Origin: Cyanoderma ruficeps
Lineage: Eukaryota; Chordata; Aves; Passeriformes; Timaliidae
Length of the DNA: 64,000 bases
Direction: 5' to 3'
Assembly: GCA_008694505.1 (NCBI GenBank)
Contig: VZDJ01000116.1
Location: 17,659,716-17,723,715, forward strand
The notes under the pieces were generated by a model, which did no database searches, was not told the DNA's origin, and worked only from the letters and a program-made list of their open reading frames with translations. Of the stretch, positions 35,301-44,112 are shown piece after piece. The first letter of the stretch is position 1, and every line of letters starts with the position of its first letter. The translations under genes and the position numbers were made by a program.

Positions 35301-38153
35301 TACAGGATGTGGCTTAGATTGTTTCAATTTCTGCTTCTCCCACTCCCTTTCTCTGCAGAGAGCTTCCAGTGACAACCTAAAAGCAGAATCAGCAGGAGAG
35401 CAGGGCAGTGGGGAAATCTGGTCTGAGCTCAGAGACGTGGTGCTCATAGTGCCGTCATGTCCAGCCCTGGCTTTTCAAATATCAACTTGTGGAGGTGACA
35501 CCCATCTGTCAGAGTCTGAGCTGGAGTCTGTGAGATCCATACAGTCACTCTTCCCAATTACTTCCACAAGACAATGGTGCTCTCCTTACACCCAGACACT
35601 TCTCATTTCTCTCCTATTCTGGCTAGGCAGTCTTCTCCTTTTTGGTCAAGGAACGCATCTGAGACCCCGCAGTAACGAGGAGTTTCTGAATCACAGCTTT
35701 TGGGTACAAACAACAAACCCAGGGCCCTGCACACCCTGCAATTCTCTGACACGTTTACACTGTCCTTTTCCTCAATTCTTTCCCAAAGGACACCTATCAC
35801 AGGACTTATTTGGTGTTTGGTCTGGCATCTTTTTCTTCTGACCTTCTTTGGAGAAGATGAATTCCTTTCAAAACCTTCAGTGCGTAAAACTGACAGTCCC
35901 ATTCCTTCATCTTTTACATTTCCTTTGTCTGGTGAGGACAGCACAGTTCTGTCTTTATGGCCATGGCCCAGAAGAGAAAAGAAAAGACCAATTATTCACA
36001 AAAACTGTATTGGAAGAAAAAAACCCCAAAACAACAAACCTTATTATAGCATATTACTTGGTAATTTCTCTCTCTCTCTCACACGCAACCCAAAATTAAT
36101 TAACTTAACTATCCAGTTTTGCTACTGCCATGCAAAGAATCACATGACCTGTGATGCAGCTTCAGTTGTTATAAACAATCTGGCTTAAGCATGAGACATA
36201 ATTTGAAATAATTACATTGCTATTTAAAGAAATTAATTTAAGCAGGAAATTGATATTTTCAGTTACATTATTAGAAAAAATTAAATGTGCTCATTTTGAC
36301 ATATTTGGTAAGCAATACTCCTTACATTGCTGCTCCAATATGGAATGAAACTGGACAATCATTCTGCACACTTACATAATTAAAATTCACATAAATGTCT
36401 TCCACTTAAAAAACCATACTTACCTTGACTTAAAACTGGTTTGAAGAACTCCGTAATCATCTGGTTTCTGAAGAGAAAACATAACTTTACTTTTTTAAAA
36501 GGAACAATACCTAAATGCCCATTCAGTGACTGTTCTAATGACTGTTAAAACACTGTAAAATATTTCCACAGGTTTGCTTTAATGCCAGCAGCTCTTATTT
36601 CTGAGGAATCAAAAAAGCACCATCCTCTTCACCTTCTAGCCTTCACTCTGCTTGGCTAATGAAGTTAATCTGTCAGTTTCCTCACTCAAACTGTTTTCTT
36701 TAGAATCCCGGTAAATCTTAACCACCCTTCCACCTTAAACTAAGTTTTCCTGAATGGGACTGACCTCACCTGCATCCAGTATTCTAGGTGAAATAAAAAT
36801 ACAACATAACAAAGCTGATTATCTGCTATCTCATTATACTCTACTGTAGCTTTAGTGGGTGTAATGAGAATCAGCAGACCACTAAAAACTCAAAAGAAAA
36901 CACAAAATCCATAAATACATGCTCTCCCCCAACATAAACAAAAAAGCTGCACAGCCATTGGATGAACCTAACACACCTTCCAAAACTAAGGAGACAACCA
37001 GCATGGAAGAAGGAAGGAGAAAATACTTTCACTTGTGTTAAGAAACAACTCCCTGAGCATTCGGTAAAAGCAGTCAGCGTTTACAGCCATATTCCCAGTC
37101 AACTCTAGCTGGATAAAAACTTTTAAAGGCTGTATTGGAAACACTGGCAATAGCTTCCAATATAGCAAATTCACGTAACATCTTGAAAAGCTCAACAGAA
37201 AGAACAAAAACAAACAAACCCATAACAAAACCAGCCGAAACAGAAACTCACACAGAAAAACTCAGTCTTTTAGACAACTGCAACAAAACTGAAATTACAC
37301 AGTTTCGCTTCACTTTCTTGGGGAAAAAGTTAGATTGAAAAAGTGAACTTTTACCCTGTCCCCTTCGCTTAAATAACTGTGCTATCAAAACAGAAGATCT
37401 GAACAAAATAAGGTGCCATTAGTAGCATAAGAAAACTTTATGACTTGTCTCATTCTGCAAGAAACAATTCGGCAGCGTCTGAAAAACCCCAAGTCTGGGG
37501 CAGATTTTGAATTTCCAGTTAGCAGACAAGTGTGTCAAGTCTAAAAACACTGTCACTGACTGCCAGTGCTTTCCCTCGGCAGCGTCGTCCAGCACCGTCG
37601 TCCAGCACCGTTAGCGGAGCAGGTTCGGGAGCGGAACCGACACCCCGAGCCCTCGGTTAGAGCGGAACCGCTGAAGCCGCTCGGCTCATCAGGTGGCCTG
37701 GATGGGAACACGTGGGACGACGCCGGGATTTTGAAGGATGTGCTGGAAATGCCAGCCAGAACTTAGCCGGACACTCCCTTCAGGCTCATGGACGCTGCCA
37801 GACCTCCTGGCCAACGAACAGCAGCACCACGTGCCGGTTCCGACGGGGAGGCCCCGGCCGGGTCCCTCGGCGGCTGGAACACCGGGACAGGCTCCCGCTG
37901 ATCCTGCCGGTAACCCCCGCCGAGCCGACCCCTGCCACCCGCCCTGGGCGGCGCGGCGCACGCCGAAAGCCGGGGCGTCCCGCTAGACGTGCTCGCTGCC
38001 CGGCGACAACCGCGACCGCTCCTCTCCCGCGCCCTGCCGGTACCTGCAGTTCTGGGCCGCCTCTCTGCCCGGGGCCGCCGGCGTAACATGGCGGCGGGAC
38101 ATGGCGAAGGGAGGGACCGAAGACGGGAGCCCCTCGCCGAGCGGTCGGGTCAT
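14291..38153 (-). CDS. SLF2: SLF2 (FAM178A), SMC5-SMC6 complex localization factor 2; whole 20-exon coding region
   Basis: Known role in vertebrates: SLF2 is a nuclear adaptor that works with SLF1 (or SIMC1) to bring the SMC5/6 complex to damaged or viral DNA, downstream of RAD18 in the SLF1 branch. Seen here: 20 minus-strand exons, all joined by GT-AG introns with matching phase, give 3,102 bp and 1,033 residues. From memory the human protein is somewhat longer (about 1,170-1,190). Residues 38-48 read [11 protein letters not shown], matching human QSIIDFFKPA. Basic clusters lie at 87-93, 196-200 and 451-457. A Ser/Asp/Glu tract spans 461-479. Residues 528-562 look like a coiled coil. The region from about 584 to the FWEPDS end matches the conserved FAM178 domain, including [11 protein letters not shown] and [13 protein letters not shown]. 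The start at 38,153 is chosen because MTRP and GLPSS resemble the human N-terminus; a second in-frame ATG lies at 38,102. The exon 3 donor is the least certain boundary. Confidence 0.95.
15457..15525 (-). CDS. SLF2: SLF2 coding exon 19
   Basis: Encodes residues 1000-1022. [17 protein letters not shown] matches human VKDLVARIHGKWQEIIQ. The acceptor is tttgcag and the donor CAG followed by gtactg. Confidence 0.96.
16916..17002 (-). CDS. SLF2: SLF2 coding exon 18
   Basis: Encodes residues 971-999. [20 protein letters not shown] matches human [20 protein letters not shown], one of the strongest identity blocks. The donor is AAG followed by gtaaga. Confidence 0.97.
18604..18681 (-). CDS. SLF2: SLF2 coding exon 17
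   Basis: Encodes residues 945-970. [19 protein letters not shown] matches human AYYLTYILLHLVGEVS. The acceptor is ctccccag and the donor AGG followed by gtgagt. Confidence 0.95.
19485..19607 (-). CDS. SLF2: SLF2 coding exon 16
   Basis: Encodes residues 904-944. [20 protein letters not shown] matches human [20 protein letters not shown]. A charged helix follows. The donor is GAG followed by gtatat. Confidence 0.95.
20089..20176 (-). CDS. SLF2: SLF2 coding exon 15
   Basis: Encodes residues 875-903. [20 protein letters not shown] matches human [20 protein letters not shown]. The acceptor is ttttgcag and the donor CAG followed by gtactg. Confidence 0.95.
20849..20946 (-). CDS. SLF2: SLF2 coding exon 14
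   Basis: Encodes residues 842-873. [20 protein letters not shown] and [13 protein letters not shown] match the human sequence closely. The donor is ACG followed by gtaatg. Confidence 0.96.
21525..21701 (-). CDS. SLF2: SLF2 coding exon 13
   Basis: Encodes residues 783-841. [13 protein letters not shown] and NIRDWDTK match human [13 protein letters not shown] and NIRDWNTK. The acceptor is ttttaaag and the donor AAG followed by gtaact. Confidence 0.96.
22334..22442 (-). CDS. SLF2: SLF2 coding exon 12
   Basis: Encodes residues 747-782. A Gln/Ser-rich linker leads to [14 protein letters not shown], matching human FSTLPETNILNVVK. The donor is AAG followed by gtgaga. Confidence 0.93.
22868..23009 (-). 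CDS. SLF2: SLF2 coding exon 11
   Basis: Encodes residues 700-745. It contains [20 protein letters not shown] and [15 protein letters not shown], among the best-conserved parts of the family. The donor is TTT followed by gtaagt. Confidence 0.96.
24272..24347 (-). CDS. SLF2: SLF2 coding exon 10
   Basis: Encodes residues 674-698. [20 protein letters not shown] matches human [20 protein letters not shown]. The acceptor is cttcacag and the donor ACT followed by gtaagt. Confidence 0.95.
25338..25362. repeat. 11-bp inverted repeat, 3-base loop
   Basis: Arms 25,338-25,348 and 25,352-25,362 pair perfectly around TCC. It lies in SLF2 intron 9 and is AT-rich; it may be chance. Confidence 0.7.
25791..25893 (-). 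CDS. SLF2: SLF2 coding exon 9
   Basis: Encodes residues 640-673, ending IPILKWLFQ, matching human VPVLKWLFR. The acceptor is ctcctacag and the donor CAG followed by gtaagt. Confidence 0.95.
26052..26118. repeat. Perfect 28-bp inverted repeat, 11-base spacer
   Basis: Arms 26,052-26,079 and 26,091-26,118 are exact reverse complements; the spacer is 26,080-26,090. The first base outside the arms (C on both sides) fails to pair, so the palindrome has sharp edges. It lies in SLF2 intron 8, about 160 bases upstream of exon 9 on the SLF2 strand. Confidence 0.95.
26544..26680 (+). mobile_element. tRNA-derived SINE with CR1-like tail (TguSINE1-like)
   Basis: The head resembles tRNA-Ile: an A-box region (gaggtcagttgatcagagc), an anticodon-loop region ctgataac, and a B box GGTTCAAATCC at 26,594-26,604. 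The tail (ttaagagttggacttgatg, then ggtcccttccaactcag) is a CR1 LINE 3' end. This head-tail fusion is the known structure of TguSINE1 in songbirds. The copy is diverged, so it is old, and it lacks a clear terminal repeat. It is not a functional tRNA gene. Confidence 0.8.
27890..28057 (-). CDS. SLF2: SLF2 coding exon 8 (start of FAM178 domain)
   Basis: Encodes residues 584-638, including [13 protein letters not shown] and [12 protein letters not shown], which match human IPDHHPGEEIFNF and GKIFNQYTLDLR. The donor is CTTAA followed by gtaag. Confidence 0.96.
28332..28442 (-). CDS. SLF2: SLF2 coding exon 7
   Basis: Encodes residues 547-582. [15 protein letters not shown] matches human LDELQKQLQEDIRQG and continues the coiled coil; an acidic Ser/Gly-rich tail follows. 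The donor CAG followed by gtcctt is weak, but phase and homology across the junction ([12 protein letters not shown]) support it. Confidence 0.92.
29416..29498 (-). CDS. SLF2: SLF2 coding exon 6
   Basis: The acceptor is gatttacag. Encodes residues 519-545, with [16 protein letters not shown] matching human YTNTLERLVKEMEDTQR. It starts the predicted coiled coil. The donor AAG followed by gtttgt is off consensus. Confidence 0.92.
29499..32712 (-). other. SLF2: SLF2 intron 5 (longest intron, 3.2 kb)
   Basis: AT-rich intron with the other copy of the 84-bp unit at 32,041-32,124. I see no cassette exon with good splice sites and no RNA gene in it. Confidence 0.85.
32041..32124 (+). repeat. 84-bp repeated unit, copy 1
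   Basis: Matches 36,793-36,876 at 80 of 84 positions with no indel and in the same orientation. The flanks do not match. A perfect 10-bp hairpin arm pair lies at 32,078-32,087 and 32,107-32,116 around a 19-base loop. The element family is not recognised. Confidence 0.85.
32713..33836 (-). CDS. SLF2: SLF2 coding exon 5 (large, low-complexity)
   Basis: This 1,124-bp exon encodes residues 145-518. The acceptor is acttcgcag and the donor CAT followed by gtaagt. Clear landmarks shared with human are LPFSQEKSA, a KRK basic cluster, and an acidic block followed by [11 protein letters not shown] Ser/Glu/Asp tract spans 461-479, with five Asp from a CAT-type trinucleotide run. ISVVD at 300-304 fits a SUMO-interaction core, but this is inference. 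The open frame continues past both ends into intron sequence, which should not be counted as protein. Confidence 0.95.
34526..34583 (-). CDS. SLF2: SLF2 coding exon 4
   Basis: The acceptor is ctttttag and the donor CAG followed by gtataa. The 58 bases encode [19 protein letters not shown] plus one base of Asp144. The phase fits both neighbours. Similarity to human is weak, so the call rests mainly on splice sites and phase. Confidence 0.78.
35735..35952 (-). CDS. SLF2: SLF2 coding exon 3
   Basis: The acceptor is ccataaag. The exon begins by completing Asp52 and runs [11 protein letters not shown], matching human DRHMLDSPQKSN. It contains the basic cluster KKVRRKR (87-93), a likely nuclear localisation signal, and a SPVIG stretch matching human SPIIEAF. 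The donor is AGG followed by gtgtgc, chosen because it is the best phase-0 site before the in-frame stop at 35,603; the 3' boundary is less sure than the rest. Confidence 0.78.
36066..36080. repeat. TC dinucleotide microsatellite
   Basis: A short TC run in SLF2 intron 2, about 360 bases downstream of the exon 2 donor on the SLF2 strand. Confidence 0.8.
36424..36467 (-). CDS. SLF2: SLF2 coding exon 2 (44 bp, PIP-like motif)
   Basis: The acceptor is ctcttcag and the donor AAG followed by gtaagt. It encodes [14 protein letters not shown] (residues 38-51), collinear with human KQSIIDFFKPASKQ. At 44 bp, its skipping would shift the frame and remove the motif. Confidence 0.93.
36468..38043 (-). 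other. SLF2: SLF2 intron 1
   Basis: The 5' part lies in the CpG island; the rest is AT-rich. It contains one copy of the 84-bp repeated unit (36,793-36,876). No other gene is seen. Confidence 0.85.
36793..36876 (+). repeat. 84-bp repeated unit, copy 2
   Basis: The second copy of the unit at 32,041-32,124. All four differences are transitions (G to A or C to T relative to copy 1), one of them in a CpG, as expected from deamination. One change falls in the hairpin arm, turning a C-G pair into T-G. Confidence 0.85.
38044..38153 (-). CDS. SLF2: SLF2 coding exon 1
   Basis: Encodes residues 1-36 plus two bases of Arg37. The donor is CAG followed by gtaccg. ATG at 38,153 has G at -3; the internal ATG at 38,102 (MSRRHV) also has G at -3. 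The frame stays open further upstream to another ATG at 38,273, so the N-terminus is inferred from similarity to human MTRR and GFPSS. Confidence 0.8.
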
Positions 38154-38327
38154 GACAGGAGCGGCCCAGCGGGGCCCGAGCGGCCGAGGGGAGCGGTCGC
38201 CGCCGGCAGCATCGCCTGGACCGCGGCTCGAACGCCCCACACGGCCGGAACGCCCAGGGCAGCCGCAGGTCACGGGCAGGAGCTAACGGGCTCCGCTCTT
38301 CCTTTTTTTCAATCGGTTTAGACGCTG

Positions 38328-38526
38328 ATTGGCCGAGCGGCTGCAGCAGCTGCGCCTCCCATTGGTTTCTTTCCGCCGGGGGCGGGACGGGCATCCGTTT
38401 CTTCGCTGTGATTGGCTGTTGGGGGAGCGGAAGGCGGGAGCGCCGTTCCGCGTCCGAGGGAGGAAGGGTTGTTTGGCGCCTTGGTCTCGTGCCTGTGCCC
38501 CGCCCGCGCTGCCGCTCTCTGATTGG
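38328..38526 (-). promoter_or_regulatory. Cluster of four CCAAT boxes upstream of SLF2
   Basis: ATTGG occurs on the plus strand (CCAAT on the SLF2 strand) at 38,328-38,332, 38,361-38,365, 38,411-38,415 and 38,522-38,526. The nearest is about 175 bp upstream of the chosen ATG. All four share one orientation and sit among GC boxes, the arrangement typical of NF-Y-driven, TATA-less, cell-cycle-linked promoters. Binding is inferred. Confidence 0.7.
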
Positions 38527-38750
38527 TGCGCTAGGGTCGGGCCCCTCCCCCCGCGCGGGGCCCCGCCCCGCGGCGCTCCCGGTGTGGCGAGTGGGGACAC
38601 TGCGGGGACACTCACGGTGGGTTCGTCCACCAGCAGAAGCGTCCTGCGAGGAGAGCGGCCACGGTCCGCCACCGAGCTGCAGGCCGTGAGGCTTGCACTG
38701 CGCCTGGGAGGAGATCCAGGCTGTGCATCCATCTCCAGAGCCGCGAGACA

Positions 38751-41700
38751 AGGCGGGGAAGCTAAAAAGCTGCAATGGGAGTAACTTTTTCAAAATCTAC
38801 ACTAAACCCTGTGCCTTCCCAGGGTTCTCAGCCTGCTATGCAGGAGTCCCTCTGTGCCTGGACTTCCCCCAGAAAGGGCATCCTGAATGGAATCCCGTGT
38901 CCTGCCCCATCACCTGGCAAACATTTTGGACAAAACCTTGGACTAGGCAACCTGAAGAACCAGACCTGCCACCTTAGAGAATGCCAGTATTGCTATCTGT
39001 AATATTCTGTGTGAATTCACATAATTAGTCTGTAAAAACTAGCAGTATGAAAAAATTACTTTAGCAGTTCAAAGCAGGCACTGCACAGATACGAGATATT
39101 CCCTATATGTATGTATTGAGGTGTTTATTGGAGGTTTTGTTTAGCATTTTGCCTAAGAGTGGAGATGACCAAAACCACTGTTTTCCTGATGTTTTCCTTG
39201 GATTCAGAAACACCAGGGGACCAGGAGACAACTGACTCAAATGAAAAGGTGTGACCCACTCCCCTTCTCACACCCTGCCTTAGGCTGGCCTAGGGAAACA
39301 GAAACAGACGAACAGTAGCAGCAACACAAAACTGGAAGCACAGGATAAAGTAAGAAAGTGTTTTTTGAACACCTAAATATCTGAGTCTGCACCCCACTTC
39401 CTTTCATCGTGCTCATCCCTCAGACTGTTCTTCAAAAGGTTTGAGCCATGTGATTTCTGATCTCTTAAACTCACCTTTAAAAGCATAAAACACTGGCTGC
39501 TATCACAACATGCACCTTGCTTCTTCCTTGCTTGAGCCCCTCCTACACAAATTCTGCCTTCAGCTGCAAGGTCTCTGCCCAAGGGACCACCTATGACTAT
39601 TACATTTGTATAGAACCTCCCTGGAATAGATCCCACTGTTTGATAACAAGCTTCTAGACCTAAGGACAACACTACAATAAATCCATGTTGATGCTGGGGG
39701 TAATTTCCTTGAGCAACAAATGAAGAACAGTTTGACTTGCTGTTGTATAGATTTGCTTGAAAAGACAGTAGTGTATATATGAAGTATGCCATTAATAAAG
39801 TGTTTCATGCCCAGTGTTATCCAGGAATTCCAGAAATATTTTTATAAAAAAATTGAAGGAGCAGATGAAATTGAAGTCCTATAAACATTTGCTTTGTCTT
39901 TAATACTTTAACCATGGAAAATGGCAATTGATGTAGATGCGTTTCTGAGGTTAAGTCACCTGGAGTCCTAAAGAGTTTCTAAAAGACAACCAAGGAGTTG
40001 GATACAGAGCAGCTTTGACAGAACGTCCAATTCCAGCATTGGTGATGGCAAGGTGAAGCTGTTTATCATGGGAAGTAAGGGTGGATTTCTGAAGTGGCAG
40101 AGGACTGCGAAACTCACCTATAACTGCAGTACAAGAGTAAAAGCAAACACAAGCAGTGAGGCTGCTCACTCAAAAGGAAGATTTTGCTAAGGAGCCACAG
40201 GGAGTGGCAGGTAAGGGAAAGACTGGTATAAGTTATCCCCTTGAGATTAAGTGTTGTAGATTGCTTTTTCCCCGATACAGGACCAAATCTCTATCAGATC
40301 AACCAATATCTATTAGCATACCTTTTATTGAGTTGTTGTAGTCAACTTATAATAGCAGATCATTATCCAGACAGTAAATTCAGTTATTCTATCAAGATTC
40401 AAACACATTCACCACCACTCATCATTACCCAGTAGGGAAGGAAAAGCTGACCACAGTGGTTTTCTGAGATTGACACTGATGTGCCACTGGCTTCAAGGTC
40501 AATGCTCAGAAAGAGAGAGCAAATGTTTAAAGATTTTCATTGTTTTTCCTGGGATGACACAGATACTGAAAAAAGCTGTGGAACTGATGGAAGGGATAAA
40601 GCCCAGTCTCACGTGGAAATGTTCTGATATAGGCAGCTGTTGTTCTTTGTGCTGCACATGTAAAGGGCACTGCTGAGCACTATGTAGGTAGGGGGTTTTG
40701 AAGCAGAAAAACTTATTTTGAAACCAGAATAATGTTTTCTTTAGACTTAGGCTGGTTTCCTCTGACTGAATCATATACCTGAGCTCGAAGCCAGAAGCAT
40801 GGCAACACTTCACATGAACACCTCTGAGCCAAGCTGGTGTAAACTCATCAGGCTGATTTACTCTTCCAGGCACTTCCACACTCAGATTCCTGGCTGGGAT
40901 TGCCTCGGCTGCTCTTTATTCCCTTCATCACCAATTTGCCATGCGGTTTCGGCACAGCCACAAATTATAGTAGAGCTCAGATACAGACATTTCTTGGCAT
41001 TCCTGGTTTCCTTTCCTTCCATCTTTCTGGAGAATCTCTCCCTTTCTCACTTTTTTTTCCTCACAATTCCCAGATGTTATCAGATCAAATACTGTCTGCT
41101 GTGCAGTTGCAGGAACCAATATACACCTCCTTTACCAAGCAGACACTGATACCTTGACATACAGCTCATGGAGCAGAAGACTAAACTTTCCTTTAGGTAA
41201 ACATCTGGAAAGAATATTTATGGTATCACTTCCAATTGCAATTAACAGTTTAATCAGCGGAGAAGGTTTTTATCTCAAGGTTGTGAAGTATTTGTGCTTT
41301 TCAGAGCCTGCTTTACCCAGGGAATTGTAATTGTAGCACTCAACTAACACACCAGTTCCTTTTTTTGACTGGACAAAAAGCTGGCAGCACTGCACTGATA
41401 TGTCAAGGGGACACAATGTGTAGAAAATATCTGTCTGTACTAATAATAATTCTACTACATTAATATACATTTACTAATCAGTACATGGTTAGCTCACTTT
41501 AACTAACACTAATGATTCTCCTGGCATGCATACCCATTCCCGCAACCATTTTCATGGAAAACTTCAAATCAGTCTAGTCAGTTAAATTCCGTCTATTCTA
41601 TCCCCTACCTTTTATTTATTCAAGTATTTCTAAGTTGTGAGTTCCAGGTCTCTCAATACTCAAAGTTTCATTGGCAATAGCCATGTAACCACACGCACAA

Positions 41701-44112
41701 AATTTCTTTGTCGGGACTACAAGGAAAGTCTGGTTTACAGCTTAAGTAAATTAAAAATGGAAATGGCCTTCACCTGTGCCTTGTTCAGCAGACATCCACG
41801 ATGCTAACATTCACCAAAGCTAATTCCTGTCCTTGGTGCTCCCTTTTTGTGGAGGCTGTCTCTAGGTAAACTTCTTGTTAATCTCTGATTGTTTCTGTAA
41901 AGATTAATCATTCTTGACACAAAGGTCAAGCACAAAAAGAAAAGATGAGGGACAACCCACTGCTAGCAGGCCATGAAAGGGGCTTTCCTTCAGCAGCTTA
42001 TCACTGTTTCTCTGGCTTTTTCTCCAAACATGAACATTGTTGCTTTCTGCATAACAAGCAACTAAAATTTTAGTTGGTATGTTCAGTTAGTAATCAAGTT
42101 GCCTGACCTCTCTCATCGTCTTCCACTTACATGTTATGCTGTGACCAAGCTCTTTCAAAGATATTTCTTTTGCAAAGATTGAGGGAATTCCTGAATCAGC
42201 CTTAAATATTGTAATATTTTCACAATCAGAGTTCTGATGAAGCTAGGGACTGTTCAGCCTTCAGAGTAATTAACAGGGAAATGCCTGCTGGGACAAGGAA
42301 ATAAGAGTCACAGCCTCCATCAGAGGCAAGCAGACAGGATATGTGACATCTGGCCAAAATGAGGAAACACTGTTATATTTCAAAAGCTAGACATGCAATC
42401 ACTCAGTAAAACCCCTTACACTGACTTTCTACTATTTTTAATCTAAGATCCATGTCTGTGAGTGAACAAATGGAAGACTATATATCAAAAGTGGCATGCA
42501 CTAGCAAGTCTCCTTTAAAGGTTTTTTTTTATTATTTAGTAACCAGGTAAGTCTTCAGGACCAGTCAATTCACCTAGAAGGCAGGGAGCCACGCAGCTGT
42601 CACTTCAGTGAGGAAATGGCATCATCACAGCTTGGTGAGAGGGGAACAGACTTTAAAAGCAGAAGAGAGTTAGATGTTAATAGGAAAAGTTGTTGCCTCC
42701 TTGTCCAAGACTTATGGAGGAAGAAGCAAGATTCTTAGGGAGACAAATTCACTGCAATAACTTGAACTTCTTAAGTAAATTACATTCTAAAAATTGGTTC
42801 ATACCAGCTCAAAAACTAGATCTAGCATCATCAAGAGGAACCCAAAATATGGAACAAAGATTTGAAAGCCAGCATCACACCCTTAGTGCTATGCAAGCAG
42901 TCCTCACGGATTTTGACATGTGTCCTGGAATCCCCAAGCATGAGGGTGTGAAAAGGTGAGGAAAATAAGTTCTCTTTAAACTGAACTTCCCTTTTCATTA
43001 AGATTCACATTGCATCTTGTTGCATTAATTTTTTTACAACAGCAAATGCAGCACACATCTCATCTTCCCAGAGCCTTGAATGCTTTAGTACACCCTCCCA
43101 GTTTAGCACTCCAGCCAGCCCCCCACCCTGGCCCATATCAGAGAGCAGGGATGAGTTGTAGGCTCTTCCTTGGATATCTAAAGCCAAAACACTGCTAGAA
43201 ATGCACAAAACTGGACAGCACAGGAAGAACCATTTCCATTTAAAAAAGATCAAGTACTGCTACAGCACACCACTAATTGCTCTCCTCTGAATTCCCTTGG
43301 GAAATTCACAGCTTTCCCGAAGAACAAAGTCCAAACTGAGGATAAACTTGTGCTCACACAGGAGGAAGAGGGAGTTCCCCACTCACATGCAGTTTTGATT
43401 TGACATGACCTGCAGATCATTTCTGGCAGAGCTGCTGCTGAACAGTCACTCTCCATCTGACAGTCTTGCAGTGCATTGTGTTAACTCACTGCAATTCTTC
43501 GTGCCATTCATCAATGCATTCCTGAGACTATTTCTCAAGATAACTTTTAACCCTGACTCTGTTTTCCAGCCCTCACCATCCCTCCCAAATTCACAACAGT
43601 TTAACAAACTCCACAAATGTCATTTTAGGCCACTCTGTGGACTCTGGATGAAACTTTTGAATGGCCTTGAGCACTGGACAGGCTCCTGGAAAAAATTAGG
43701 CAATACATCCTGCTCTTCTGGCAACACACCCTCAGTAACACACCTTAAGTGCAAGTGAGCACAGGAGAGGTAGAAATGGCCAGGAACTGGTGCAATTTAG
43801 GTGCAAAAATGTCTCACATCAATTTTGCAGGCTACGAGTCAAGACAGGCACCTAAACGTACATGGCACATACACAAATAGGTAAATATATCTCACCAAAT
43901 TCTGTTCCACAGGGGACACTGTTAGGGATTTCTGAGCTTGTAGCTTGAAAATGGTTTCAGGTGTACTTACACTAGTTGGAGTCACACTTCATAGTGATTA
44001 TGTGTAAATACACTGTGGTGACCAAGTCACAGGGTAATTAGGCAGCAAAATGCAGCACGTTATAAATATGGTGAGCCAATTTGTAATAATAAAAAAATAA
44101 AATTTATTTTTA
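38751..44112. other. Non-coding flank upstream of SLF2, proximal part
   Basis: Neutral-looking sequence without recognisable exons. Short open frames, for example at 38,775-39,002 and 39,373-39,792, show no family similarity and no clear splice structure. No repeat family was identified with confidence. Confidence 0.55.

Larger units (their letters stand above)
37560..38750. promoter_or_regulatory. SLF2: CpG-island promoter of SLF2
   Basis: CpG-dense sequence contrasts sharply with the AT-rich introns on one side and the neutral flank on the other. It covers SLF2 exon 1 and about 600 bp upstream. GC boxes occur at 38,380-38,385, 38,500-38,505 and 38,563-38,568. No TATA box stands out. Open frames on both strands across the island reflect high GC and are not counted as genes. 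The island could also start a divergent plus-strand transcript, but nothing here proves one. Confidence 0.85.

Noticed and set aside
37786..38793. A 335-residue minus-strand open frame across the SLF2 island
   Set aside because: High GC leaves all frames open. It is Arg/Pro/Gly-rich and overlaps SLF2 exon 1 in another frame.
39373..39792. A 139-residue minus-strand open frame
   Set aside because: No recognised family, no promoter and no splice partner. It could be a decayed repeat, but this was not shown.
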